Of a stretch of DNA of 64,000 nt, positions 8,215-16,778 are shown one piece after another; the first letter of the stretch is position 1, and each line of letters begins with the position of its first letter. Location: positions 124,001 through 188,000 of the forward strand of contig NZ_JABMKX010000009.1 of assembly GCF_013204885.1 (NCBI RefSeq). Reading direction: 5' to 3'. Source of the stretch: Paenibacillus tritici (GTDB taxonomy: Bacteria; Bacillota; Bacilli; Paenibacillales; Paenibacillaceae). The notes below the pieces were generated by a model. That model did not search any database and was not told where the DNA came from. It saw only the letters and a program-made list of their open reading frames with translations. The translations under genes were made by a program, and so were the position numbers.

Positions 8215-8310
8215 AGAACACCAGCTACCAGCACCCCAGGCACCAGCACGCTAGCAGCCAGCACCCCCGAACTTGTCCGTTTCCGCTCCTACGTCAAGGC
8301 CCCTCCGGGG

Positions 8311-8859
8311 TCAGGCCAGCAGCTTCCATTCGCTGCGCAGCAGGCCGTATACCGCGTGGTTCACATAACCGGCAGGCAGCTTCTCCGCCTGGCGGATCAC
8401 GCCTTCAAAGATAAATCCAAGTCGTTCAGGAATAGCTCTGCTTGCCATATTACCGGTGGCACAGCGGACTTCGATACGGTTCAGCTCCAGCTCCAGCAGG
8501 GCGTAATCCACGAATACCCGGCAGGCGCTGGTCATATAACCTTTGCCTTCGTAGCCTTCGCCAAGCCAGTAGCCGATGCCGACAGAGCGGTTATGCCAAT
8601 CAATCTCGTGATACCCGATGATTCCGGCCAATTCCTCCCGCACCCATAGCCCGGCGGTGAAGCCGCCGTTATCAATGCCTTGCTTCACGGAATTCTTAAT
8701 AAAGGTGGAGAGATGAGCCTGCTCCGTTACGCCGTCCACCCAAGGCAGCCACTGCCTGAGCCGGTGGCGGGAACGTTCCACCAGGGCGAACATCTGGCGG
8801 GAATGCTCCGGCATGAGCAGCTTCAGCTTCAGATCTTCATCAATGACATAATTAAACAT
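8311..8859 (-). CDS. GNAT acetyltransferase, RimJ/RimL (YdaF)-like
   Basis: 182-residue acetyltransferase of the type that acetylates ribosomal proteins or N-terminal serines. Seen: LKLLMPEHSRQMFALVERSRHRLRQWLPW near the N-terminus (the R..LRxWLPW block of this group), GYWLGEGYEGKGYMTSA as acetyl-CoA-binding motif A, and the C-terminal block NMASRAIPERLGFIFEGVIR. AGGGGG lies 7 bases before the ATG. The DUF2164 gene is upstream on the same strand with a 43-base gap. Confidence 0.88.
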   Translation of the reverse strand: MFNYVIDEDLKLKLLMPEHSRQMFALVERSRHRLRQWLPWVDGVTEQAHLSTFIKNSVKQGIDNGGFTAGLWVREELAGIIGYHEIDWHNRSVGIGYWLGEGYEGKGYMTSACRVFVDYALLELELNRIEVRCATGNMASRAIPERLGFIFEGVIRQAEKLPAGYVNHAVYGLLRSEWKLLA

Positions 8860-8902
8860 GCGGCTGCCCCCTATGCGGTTTAAGATATAAGTTCTCGCCT
8901 AA

Positions 8903-9148
8903 TTAACGTTTGATCCACTCCAGTGCGTAGATGTCTTCCTCCAGGGCCTGCATACGCTGGCCGACTAGCGTACGGCAGTCGCTAAGCGCTCCGTTATAGA
9001 TCGCCGGTCCCAGCTCCTTCAGGAAGAATTCCAGCAGATTGTCTGCTGCCAGGTGGCCGATGGTCTCCCCGCGCTCGGCTTCAAAGTAGGCACGGATGTT
9101 ATCATTGATCATGTCCCGCTGTTCTTTGGGCAGTTTAACCGGTTTCAT
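8903..9148 (-). CDS. DUF2164 family protein
   Basis: 81-residue cytoplasmic protein of unknown function. It matches the DUF2164 pattern by eye: LPKEQRDMINDNIRAYFEAE at the start, then ETIGHLAADNLLEFFLKELG and the family-typical YNGALSDC, with a helical C-terminus. GAGAGGGA precedes the ATG. It is divergent from glnS and upstream of the acetyltransferase on the same strand. Confidence 0.82.
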   Translation of the reverse strand: MKPVKLPKEQRDMINDNIRAYFEAERGETIGHLAADNLLEFFLKELGPAIYNGALSDCRTLVGQRMQALEEDIYALEWIKR

Positions 9149-9240
9149 AAGTATCCCTCTCTTCTCGTTATTCCTATATTTATCATGCTACTCCATCGCC
9201 GGGAGAGAAGTCAAAGGATGCGGCGGGTGCTTAACTTTTA

Positions 9241-9269
9241 TTGAACATTCCCTGCTTAACGGGTATATT
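9241..9269 (+). promoter_or_regulatory. glnS promoter
   Basis: TTGAAC (9241-9246), 17-bp spacer, TATATT (9264-9269), 60 bases before the glnS start. I see no T-box leader. Confidence 0.65.
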
Positions 9270-9328
9270 AGTAGGAAACATGTTCATACAAGGAAGTAGT
9301 TATATTACAGAATGAAAGGTTGATCATT

Positions 9329-11032
9329 GTGGAGAATCAGGGCACACCCTCCAATTTCATTAAGAACGTCATTACCGAAGATCTCCGCTCGGGTAAGGTT
9401 AAGGAAGTCGTTACCCGCTTTCCGCCGGAGCCGAACGGTTATTTACATATCGGACATGCCAAGGCGATCTGGATTAACTTTACACTGGCAGATGAATTCG
9501 GCGGCAAAACCCATCTGAGATTCGATGACACGAATCCGGTCAAGGAAGATACCGAGTACGTGAACTCCATCCAGGAGGATGTGAAATGGCTCGGGTATGA
9601 ATGGGAGGAGCTGCGGTTCGCCTCGGATTATTTCGGGGAGATGTATGCGCGGGCCGAGCTGCTGATCAAGAAGGGCAAAGCCTATGTCGATGATCTCAGC
9701 GCCGAGCAGATCCGCGAGTTCCGGGGAACACTGACCGAGCCGGGGAAGAACAGTCCGTACCGTGAACGCGGCATTGAAGAGAATCTGGATCTGTTCCACC
9801 GGATGCGGGCAGGGGAATTCAAGGACGGTGAGAAGGTGCTGCGCGCCAAAATCGACATGTCCTCCCCGAACATCAATCTGCGTGACCCAGTTATTTACCG
9901 GATCTCACACTCCCATCATCATAATACGGGAGATGAGTGGTGTATCTATCCGATGTATACCTTCGCACATCCGCTGGAGGATGCTATCGAGCATGTTACC
10001 CACTCCCTCTGCTCGCTGGAGTTCGAGGATCAGCGCCCTTTCTATGACTGGGTTGTCGCTGAATGTGAGATGGAGGCTGCACCGCATCAATATGAATTCG
10101 GACGCCTCAATCTGGCCCAGACCGTTACCAGCAAGCGCAAGCTGAAGCTGCTGGTGGATGAAGGCCATGTAGACGGCTGGGATGATCCCCGCATGCCGAC
10201 GATCTCAGGACTACGCCGCCGTGGATATACGCCGGAGGCGATCCGCAGCTTCGTACACGAGACCGGGATCTCCAAGAGCCAGGGTCTGGTGGACCTGCAG
10301 ATGCTGGAACACTTCATCCGGGAAAATCTCAAGCTGACGGTTCCCCGGACGATGTCGGTGCTGCGGCCGCTGAAGGTAGTGATTACGAATTATCCGGAAG
10401 GTGAGACCGAATATTTCGAGATTGAGAATAATGTTGAGAATCCGGAGATGGGCAACCGCCTGATTCCGTTCTCCCGTGAAATTTATATTGAACGCGATGA
10501 CTTCATGGAGGTTCCGCCGAATAAGTATTTCCGCTTGTTCCCGGGCAATGAAGTGCGTCTGAAGAATGCTTATTTCATCAAGTGCAACGATTTCATCAAG
10601 GATGAGAATGGCGAAGTTGTGGAGCTGCACTGCACCTATGATCCGGAGACGAAGAGCGGCAGCGGCTTCACTGGACGCAAGGTCAAGGGAACGCTGCACT
10701 GGGTCGATGCCAGCCAGGCTGTACCGGCGGAATTCCGCCTGTATGAGCCGCTGATCTCTGCAGAAGAACCTGAGCCGGATGCCGAGATCGAAGGTCTGGA
10801 GACTTCTGAGGGTAAGCCGGAGCCGACCTTCCTGGATCAGCTGAATCCGAAGTCCATCGAGATCCTCCAGGGCTTCGTGGAACCGGGCCTGAAGGACAGC
10901 GTGCCGCAGGACAAGTTCCAGTTCTTCCGCCACGGGTATTTCAACGTGGACAGCAAATATTCGTCACCGGACCATCTGGTATTCAATCTGGTAGTGCCGC
11001 TCAAAAGCTCCTTCCAGCCCAAGCAAGGCTAG
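9329..11032 (+). CDS. glnS: Glutaminyl-tRNA synthetase
   Basis: Class I aminoacyl-tRNA synthetase that charges tRNA-Gln with glutamine; 567 residues, family length. HIGH motif as PNGYLHIGHAKAIW (about residues 34-47), KMSKS-equivalent VTSKRKLKLLV, and the domain block RFDDTNPVKEDTEYV. The C-terminal anticodon-binding beta-barrels are present. GTG 9329 is preferred because GAAAGG (9314-9319) is well placed for it and overlaps the longer TTG start at 9320. Most Firmicutes make Gln-tRNA indirectly through GatCAB, so a GlnRS points to an acquired gene, known in some Paenibacillus. Residues about 490-510 are acidic and low complexity. Confidence 0.95.
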   Translation: MENQGTPSNFIKNVITEDLRSGKVKEVVTRFPPEPNGYLHIGHAKAIWINFTLADEFGGKTHLRFDDTNPVKEDTEYVNSIQEDVKWLGYEWEELRFASDYFGEMYARAELLIKKGKAYVDDLSAEQIREFRGTLTEPGKNSPYRERGIEENLDLFHRMRAGEFKDGEKVLRAKIDMSSPNINLRDPVIYRISHSHHHNTGDEWCIYPMYTFAHPLEDAIEHVTHSLCSLEFEDQRPFYDWVVAECEMEAAPHQYEFGRLNLAQTVTSKRKLKLLVDEGHVDGWDDPRMPTISGLRRRGYTPEAIRSFVHETGISKSQGLVDLQMLEHFIRENLKLTVPRTMSVLRPLKVVITNYPEGETEYFEIENNVENPEMGNRLIPFSREIYIERDDFMEVPPNKYFRLFPGNEVRLKNAYFIKCNDFIKDENGEVVELHCTYDPETKSGSGFTGRKVKGTLHWVDASQAVPAEFRLYEPLISAEEPEPDAEIEGLETSEGKPEPTFLDQLNPKSIEILQGFVEPGLKDSVPQDKFQFFRHGYFNVDSKYSSPDHLVFNLVVPLKSSFQPKQG

Positions 11033-11050
11033 AACACTTATGAACGGCAA

Positions 11051-11088
11051 AATAGGCTTGGTCTCCCACCCGGGAGACCAAGCCTATT
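11051..11088 (+). terminator. 17-bp perfect hairpin after glnS
   Basis: AATAGGCTTGGTCTCCC (11051-11067) and its exact complement (11072-11088) with a 4-base loop, 19 bases after the glnS stop. There is no T-run; the heptamer array follows at once and shares its first bases with the right arm. Confidence 0.6.
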
Positions 11089-11202
11089 CGCTATTCGCTA
11101 TTCGCTATTCGCTATTCGCTATTCGCTATTCGCTATTCGCTATTCGCTATTCGCTATTCGCTATTCGCTATTCGCTATTCGCTATTCGCTATTCGCTATT
11201 CG
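11084..11202. repeat. (CTATTCG)17 perfect heptanucleotide array
   Basis: Exactly 17 uninterrupted copies of CTATTCG (119 bases), followed by a partial CTAT. The array fills the convergent gap between glnS and the MFS gene. The MFS stop codon (TAG on the minus strand, 11196-11198) lies in the last unit. A pure array of this length is expected to vary in copy number by slippage. Confidence 0.97.
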
Positions 11203-12419
11203 CTATCTTCCTCCGGCTCATTCTCCGGATCGGCCGGAGGCCGATAGCTGCCGCGGATGACGAAGAGCCACATCAGGCCGAAGCCGATGGCGCCGAACAG
11301 AGTCAGGATCGCACCGGATTGATACATGGTCTGCGCCCCGAGGGTCTGATATAACCAGCCCCCGAGTACGCCGCCGAGAATCCCCGAAATCCCGCTCCAT
11401 GCGAGCGTGTACAGAGCTTGTCCCGAGGAACGGTAAGGCCGTGGCACGAGCAGCATGGTTAACTGGGTTCCGACATAGAAGAAGCCGCCGAACGTAATGG
11501 AGTGCAGTACCTGAATGAACGCCACCTGCAGCGGAGTGGTTGCACCGGCCATCAGCCACCACCGCAGGAAGAACAGGGCGCTGACCAGCGTAAGCGAGGC
11601 CAGCAGCACAGGGATTCTGCGCTTAAGAATGAGATTGCACAGGAGCAGCACCCCCATCTCCAGAATGGAGGACAGGAATACGGCGAGACCGATCATGGTC
11701 TTGCTTCCCCCCAGCTCTGTGATGTACAGTGACACAAAGGTGTTGTTCATCGTATTCGGAATCGAGACCAGTATACCGAAGAGGACGAAGCACAGAAAAA
11801 AAGGATTGTAGAAAATCTGACGCATCCCCTTGAACGGCAGGGGGGCAATTCCAATCGAATGGTCGAGCTTCGGCAGGGTAATCAGGGCAATCATCGCTGC
11901 GCAGAGCAGTGCCGCAAAAAGATAGGACAGCACGGAGATGCCGGCCCACTCAATCACCGGACCCGCAAGGATGGCAGTGAACGCCCAGCCGAGCGACCCC
12001 CATAGCCGGAAGGAGCTGAACCTGCGGCGGGTTCCGTCAATATAACTGAGAATCATGGTATTGCTCTGGGCGAACAGCGGCCCTTGGAAGAAATAGAAGA
12101 GCAGAATAGCTATATAGATCATTTCATATGTATTCGCCTGAAACACAAGCTGGGACAGAATCAGCGTTCCTGTCAGCATGACGAGGACAATCCGCCGGAT
12201 ATTCTGATAACGGTCACTCCAGATCCCCCAGAAGGGATTGGCAATAATGGATACAAGTGCGCCTACCGACATCAGGCTTCCGATCTCCAGCTTATTCATC
12301 CCAACATCCTGCAGATATAGCGGAAAGAAGCTGGTGAAGAGGACGACTGTTCCATACACGAAGAAGTTGAACCATTTCAGTGAGGTGAAAGACAGCTGCT
12401 TATCGAGGTTCTCCCGCAA
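11196..12419 (-). CDS. MFS transporter (MFS_1-like / LacY-NupG-type)
   Basis: Membrane transporter, 407 residues from the TTG at 12417-12419, about 12 helices. It shows the MFS_1-like layout: FFPLYLQDVGMNKLEIGSL after helix 1, NPFWGIWSDRYQNIRR (motif A, GxxSDR) and RRRFSSFRLWGSLGWAF, the family's R..RxWGSxGW block. AAAGGAG sits 8 bases before this TTG but only 1 base before the GTG at 12426-12428, so the TTG start is favoured. The C-terminal tail is acidic (PENEPEEDSE) and its last codons run into the heptamer array. Substrate unknown. Confidence 0.85.
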   Translation of the reverse strand: MRENLDKQLSFTSLKWFNFFVYGTVVLFTSFFPLYLQDVGMNKLEIGSLMSVGALVSIIANPFWGIWSDRYQNIRRIVLVMLTGTLILSQLVFQANTYEMIYIAILLFYFFQGPLFAQSNTMILSYIDGTRRRFSSFRLWGSLGWAFTAILAGPVIEWAGISVLSYLFAALLCAAMIALITLPKLDHSIGIAPLPFKGMRQIFYNPFFLCFVLFGILVSIPNTMNNTFVSLYITELGGSKTMIGLAVFLSSILEMGVLLLCNLILKRRIPVLLASLTLVSALFFLRWWLMAGATTPLQVAFIQVLHSITFGGFFYVGTQLTMLLVPRPYRSSGQALYTLAWSGISGILGGVLGGWLYQTLGAQTMYQSGAILTLFGAIGFGLMWLFVIRGSYRPPADPENEPEEDSE

Positions 12420-12743
12420 ACTTTGCACTCCTTTCCCGCCAGGGTGTCTTGCAGTCTTGCTGTGGCTGTAAATATGCCGCTCCTATCACTGTAACATTTG
12501 TTGAAAAGGGATACAAACCAACTTTTATGGTGATTTGCAAATCAATGGGAATGAGCCGGGCAAAGATAAGGAAAGAGGCCTGAATCAGCCCGTATTCCAT
12601 ATTGTTCCAGATAAAAAATCTGCTATGCGGCTATTGTTCCGGGCCGTTTAACTTCAGTTTACATAGGGCCGTTATTCTAGGGTCTAAGGCGGAAGCAGTC
12701 CTTGACTGTTCCTGACATCTATCTGCCGGAAAAGGGGATTAAC

Positions 12744-14609
12744 ATGAAGAACAAGCAAGCACCGCAGAAGCAGGGGGCGGCCATGAAGCCCTTCCTGAAG
12801 CTGCTGCACCAAACTAAGCCATCCTATATGCTGCTGACGCTGGCTCTTGGCCTCAGCGTGATTTCGACCCTCGTAGGTCTCGTTATTCCAATGTTCACGA
12901 AGAATCTGGTCGATGGCTTCTCTCTGGCTTCGGTCAGCAAGCTGCAGATTGCCGGAATCGCCGGAGCGTTCATCGCCCAGACTATTGCCGGCGGGTTATC
13001 CATCTATCTGCTGAATGCGATCGGACAAAAAATAGTCGCCGCACTGAGAGACCGGCTGTGGAGTAAATTCCTTGTGCTGCCTGTGTCCTACTACAATGAG
13101 AACCGGACGGGCGAGAGCGTCAGCCGGATGACCAATGATACGGGGATTCTCAAAACACTGATCTCTGAGCATCTGGCGAGCCTGTTCACCGGTATGATCT
13201 CCATTGTCGGCTCTATCACTGTGCTGCTCTATCTGAACTGGAAAATGACGCTGGTCCTGTTCGCGGTTCTCCCATTGTCGGCGCTGATTCTGGTGCCGCT
13301 GGGACGGCAGATGTACAAGATATCCAAGGGGACCCAGGATGAGACCGCCTCCTTCACTGCCGTTCTTAGCGGCGTGTTGTCCGAGATCCGCCTGGTTAAA
13401 TCATCAGGAGCCGAGCAGAAGGAATATGAAGCCGGACGCAAAGGGATTATGAACCTGCTGGCCTTCGGTATTCGTGAGGGCAAGATCAGCGCACTGATCA
13501 GCCCGCTGATCTCCTTCGTCTTCATGATGCTGCTGGTGGTGATTATCGGCTATGGCGGGATGCAGGTGTCCTCGGGGGCGCTGACCGCCGGTGAGCTGGT
13601 AGCCTTCATTCTGTACCTGATTCAGATTATTATGCCGCTGACGCAGCTGACGCAATTCTTCACCCAGCTCCAGAAGGCCAAAGGTGCCTCAGAGCGGATT
13701 ATCGAGACGCTTGCGGCAGAGGAAGAAGTATATGAAGGCGTAGAAGAGGCTACAGGCGAAGAAGGGCCTATTGATGTGGAAGACCTCAGCTTCGGTTACA
13801 AGACGGGCGAGAAGGTGCTGAATAAGGTAAGCTTCACTATGCTGCCTGGTCAGGTCACTGCCATTGTAGGTCCAAGCGGCGGTGGCAAAACGACCTTGTT
13901 CTCGCTGCTGGAACGCTTCTATGAGCCGCAGAGCGGCGTGATCCGGCTGAGCGGCAAGCCGGTGTCGATGTTCTCCCTGAAATCCTGGCGGGAGCGGATC
14001 GGTTATGTCTCCCAGGAAAGTCCGCTGCTGGCGGGTACGATTGCCGAGAATCTGGCATACGGGCTGGAGCGTGAGATCAGTAAGGAGGAGCTGAAGCGCG
14101 CTGCGGCCATGGCCTACGCTGACGGCTTCATTGAGGGGCTTCCGGACGGGTACAACACGGATGTCGGCGAACGCGGGGTGAAGCTGTCCGGCGGACAGCG
14201 GCAGCGGATTGCCATCGCCAGAGCGCTGCTGCGCGATCCGAAGATTCTTATGCTCGATGAGGCAACGTCCAGTCTGGACAGCCAGTCGGAAGCAGTGGTC
14301 CAGAAGGCGCTGGGGAATCTGATGCAGGGCCGGACCACGATTGTTATTGCCCACAGGCTCGCTACCGTAGTGAATGCGGACCAGATTATTTTTATAGAGA
14401 AGGGGCGGATAACCGGTAAGGGGACTCATGAGGAGCTGCTGAGGGACCATGCGCTGTACCGTGAATTCGCCGAGCAGCAGCTGCAGATGAATACACCGGA
14501 GCCACAGGGCCGCGTTAGAGAGGAGGGTTCGACAGGGTATGGTCAAAATACTGGTAGTGGACGACGATCCGCACATCCGCGAATTGGTGGGAGTGTTCCT
14601 GAGAGCTGA
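12744..14609 (+). CDS. ABC half-transporter (MDR/BmrA type)
   Basis: Homodimeric or heterodimeric exporter half, 621 residues: six-helix membrane domain (about 25-310), then an ATPase domain. Walker A GPSGGGKTTL, signature LSGGQRQR, Walker B ILMLDEATS and H-loop IVIAHRLATV are all intact. ATG 12744 has AAAAGGGG 7 bases upstream. The ordinary domain ends around FAEQQLQ; a further ~40 hydrophilic residues are encoded by DNA that overlaps the response-regulator gene by 71 bases in another frame. Likely operon with the two-component system that follows. Substrate unknown; drugs or antimicrobial peptides are plausible. Confidence 0.92.
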   Translation: MKNKQAPQKQGAAMKPFLKLLHQTKPSYMLLTLALGLSVISTLVGLVIPMFTKNLVDGFSLASVSKLQIAGIAGAFIAQTIAGGLSIYLLNAIGQKIVAALRDRLWSKFLVLPVSYYNENRTGESVSRMTNDTGILKTLISEHLASLFTGMISIVGSITVLLYLNWKMTLVLFAVLPLSALILVPLGRQMYKISKGTQDETASFTAVLSGVLSEIRLVKSSGAEQKEYEAGRKGIMNLLAFGIREGKISALISPLISFVFMMLLVVIIGYGGMQVSSGALTAGELVAFILYLIQIIMPLTQLTQFFTQLQKAKGASERIIETLAAEEEVYEGVEEATGEEGPIDVEDLSFGYKTGEKVLNKVSFTMLPGQVTAIVGPSGGGKTTLFSLLERFYEPQSGVIRLSGKPVSMFSLKSWRERIGYVSQESPLLAGTIAENLAYGLEREISKEELKRAAAMAYADGFIEGLPDGYNTDVGERGVKLSGGQRQRIAIARALLRDPKILMLDEATSSLDSQSEAVVQKALGNLMQGRTTIVIAHRLATVVNADQIIFIEKGRITGKGTHEELLRDHALYREFAEQQLQMNTPEPQGRVREEGSTGYGQNTGSGRRSAHPRIGGSVPES

Positions 14610-15210
14610 AGGGATGGCAGAGGTGCTGAGTGCTTCCGATGGACTGGAGGCACTGCGGCTGCTCGAAGAGAACGCGGCGGATCTGGCGATTATTGATGTG
14701 ATGATGCCGAATATGGACGGCTGGGAGCTGTGCCGGGAGCTGCGGGGGCAGTACGACTTCCCGATCCTGATGCTAACGGCCAAGGGGGAGACCTCGCAGA
14801 TTGTCAAAGGCTTCGAGCTGGGCACAGACGACTATCTGGTCAAGCCGTTCGAGCCGCCCGTACTGATCGCCAGAGTGAAAGCACTGCTGAAGCGGTACCA
14901 AATTTCTGCCGCCCAGAGCGTTACCGTAGGGAGCCTGCGGATGAACCGCAAGACTTATGAAGTACTATCCGAGCATGGTGATATTACGCTGCCGCTGAAG
15001 GAATTTGAACTGTTATTCAAGCTGGCCAGCTACCGGGGGCAGACACTGACACGCGACCGGCTGATTGAAGAGATCTGGGGTTATGATTATGAAGGCAATG
15101 AGCGGACGCTGGATGTGCATGTAGGCCGTCTGCGCGAGCGGTTTCCCCAGGAGAAATTCGGATTCGCTATTCGTACGATCCGGGGCCTGGGTTACCGGCT
15201 GGAGGGATAG
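14539..15210 (+). CDS. OmpR-family response regulator
   Basis: 223 residues. Receiver domain with acidic pocket D8-D10, phospho-acceptor D53 (IIDVMMPNMDG), T80 and K102 (LVKPF), followed by a winged-helix DNA-binding domain with EIWGYDYEGNERTLDVHVGRLR. The pattern is close to HssR-like regulators, but the inducing signal is not known. GAGGAGGG precedes ATG 14539. It starts 71 bases before the upstream ABC gene ends and stops 1 base before the kinase gene, so ABC, regulator and kinase form one unit. Confidence 0.92.
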   Translation: MVKILVVDDDPHIRELVGVFLRAEGMAEVLSASDGLEALRLLEENAADLAIIDVMMPNMDGWELCRELRGQYDFPILMLTAKGETSQIVKGFELGTDDYLVKPFEPPVLIARVKALLKRYQISAAQSVTVGSLRMNRKTYEVLSEHGDITLPLKEFELLFKLASYRGQTLTRDRLIEEIWGYDYEGNERTLDVHVGRLRERFPQEKFGFAIRTIRGLGYRLEG

Positions 15211-15211
15211 C

Positions 15212-16288
15212 ATGAAGAGCAGAATCATGAGAATATGGGAAAAAATGAATGTGGCTGGACCTATAGCCGGGATCATCATCATGCTCTTTATCTCCTGGAA
15301 CGGGAGCTATTTCGGATCGAGATTGCTGGCCCGTCATTTCCATTGGTCCTTCTCTGAATACGGGTATCATCTGTTTGTTATGGGGATGCAGATTATTATT
15401 TTTTTCTGTGTGGCAGGCATTATTGCTTTCGCTACCCGTGGTCATGAACAGGAATTCTATGGGCCGATCCTTACGGCCATGCGTCAGATTTCCAAAGGGA
15501 ATTTCAAAGTTGAACTGGGGAACATCAGGCAGTACCGGCAGTTCGGCGGAATTGTGGAGGGGATCAACGAAATGGCCAATGAGCTAGGCCGGATGGAAAT
15601 GATGCGTCAGGATTTCATCTCGAATGTATCACATGAGATCCAGTCGCCTCTGACCTCTATCCGCGGATTCGCCGCTGCATTGAAGGATGATAGCCTCAGC
15701 CCGGAGAGCCGGAAGCATTATCTGGATATCATTGAAGCGGAGAGCCGCAGGCTGTCTGGCCTGAGTGACAATCTGCTGAAGCTGTCTGCGCTGGAGGCAG
15801 AGAGCTTCCCGTTCGAACGGAAGCCTTACCGGCTGGACAAGCAGGTGCAGGAGATGATTCTGGCTTCAGAGCCGCAGTGGCTCGGCAAGGACATTGAAGT
15901 GGAGGCGGAACTTGCGGAAGCCACCGTAGTTGCAGTGAAGGATCTGCTCAGCCAGGTATGGACCAACCTGCTGCATAACAGCATCAAATTCACCCCGCCC
16001 GGGGGAAGGATCACCGTCTCCCTGCGCAGCACGGGGGAGTGGCTGGAAGTGGAGGTGAAGGACAGCGGAATCGGCATTGCCGAGGAGGAGCTGCCGCGGA
16101 TCTTTGAACGGTTCTATAAGGTAGACAAGTCCAGAAGCGTCAGCAGCGGCGGAGGCAGCGGGCTGGGACTGCCGCTGGTGAAGAAGATCGTCGAGCTTCA
16201 CGAAGGGAGCATACAGGTAACAAGCCGTCCCGGTGAGGGGACGGCCTTCATCGTACGTCTGCCAAACACCAAGGTGATTGGCCTGTAG
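15212..16288 (+). CDS. Sensor histidine kinase, two transmembrane helices
   Basis: 358-residue membrane kinase paired with the upstream regulator. Two hydrophobic helices (about residues 15-33 and 52-74) enclose a short extracytoplasmic loop of about 20 residues. A HAMP-like linker and the H-box FISNVSHEIQSPLTS follow. ATPase motifs are intact: N box LLHNSIKFTPPG, G1 DSGIGI, F box IFERFYK and G2 GGGSGLGLPLVKKI. The very small sensor loop suggests sensing within the membrane, or sensing through the ABC partner, as in intramembrane kinases of antimicrobial-peptide modules (inference). Confidence 0.92.
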   Translation: MKSRIMRIWEKMNVAGPIAGIIIMLFISWNGSYFGSRLLARHFHWSFSEYGYHLFVMGMQIIIFFCVAGIIAFATRGHEQEFYGPILTAMRQISKGNFKVELGNIRQYRQFGGIVEGINEMANELGRMEMMRQDFISNVSHEIQSPLTSIRGFAAALKDDSLSPESRKHYLDIIEAESRRLSGLSDNLLKLSALEAESFPFERKPYRLDKQVQEMILASEPQWLGKDIEVEAELAEATVVAVKDLLSQVWTNLLHNSIKFTPPGGRITVSLRSTGEWLEVEVKDSGIGIAEEELPRIFERFYKVDKSRSVSSGGGSGLGLPLVKKIVELHEGSIQVTSRPGEGTAFIVRLPNTKVIGL

Positions 16289-16331
16289 TCGCTACCACAG
16301 AGATTCTATAAATCATGATATAACATTTCAG

Positions 16332-16721
16332 CTATTCTGTGTTTACTTTACTCAACAGATCGGTTAGTTCTTTAGAACTCCGATCTTTTAATTTCAGCAT
16401 CTTTTCACTATCGCTATCTTTAATTAAAAATCCATCTTCGGTTTTGAAATCTATATAAAGGCTATATTTAACAACTTCAGTATCTGCGTAAGTAACATTC
16501 ATTCGATACGTGGGTGGACCCACATCAACAGCCCCGCGTACTTTTTTCGCAGTTCTTATAGCATCGTCGAATATTCGAATGCTTTCAATGTCAGTGTAAG
16601 TAATTTCCGCTGTTTCGGAAATAAGATTGACGCTAATAATCTCAGGATTTGGTCTGACTAAAACATATATTAAAACAAGCAATATTATCAATGAAATTGA
16701 AATGATGCCGATTTTTCTCAT
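16332..16721 (-). CDS. Hypothetical membrane-anchored protein
   Basis: 129 residues: N-terminal hydrophobic anchor (IGIISISLIILLVLIYVLV, residues 4-22), then a soluble, mostly beta domain outside the membrane. I do not recognise the family with certainty; it recalls YhfM-like small lipoprotein domains. GGAGGGA precedes the ATG. It is AT-rich compared with the flanking genes, lies downstream of the metalloprotease on the same strand, and may have been acquired with it. Confidence 0.65.
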   Translation of the reverse strand: MRKIGIISISLIILLVLIYVLVRPNPEIISVNLISETAEITYTDIESIRIFDDAIRTAKKVRGAVDVGPPTYRMNVTYADTEVVKYSLYIDFKTEDGFLIKDSDSEKMLKLKDRSSKELTDLLSKVNTE

Positions 16722-16744
16722 AAACTCCCTCCTTACTCAAGAAA

Positions 16745-16772
16745 TATGGAGACTGATCATTCAGTCTCCATA
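16745..16772 (-). terminator. Hairpin after metalloprotease gene
   Basis: TATGGAGACTGA and its exact complement, with a 4-base TCAT loop: a 12-bp perfect stem between the protease stop and the next minus-strand gene. The T-run is weak (ATTTCTT), so partial read-through is likely. Confidence 0.6.
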
Positions 16773-16778
16773 ATAAAT

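Noticed and set aside
8062..8649. 195-codon plus-strand frame over repeat copy A and the acetyltransferase
   Set aside because: It runs through intergenic repeats and then antisense to a clear GNAT gene.
11084..11202. CRISPR array
   Set aside because: The repeats are contiguous heptamers with no spacers and no cas genes; it is a simple tandem repeat.
13689..14825. 378-codon minus-strand frame opposite the ABC ATPase domain
   Set aside because: Antisense to Walker and signature motifs; no start signal; shadow.
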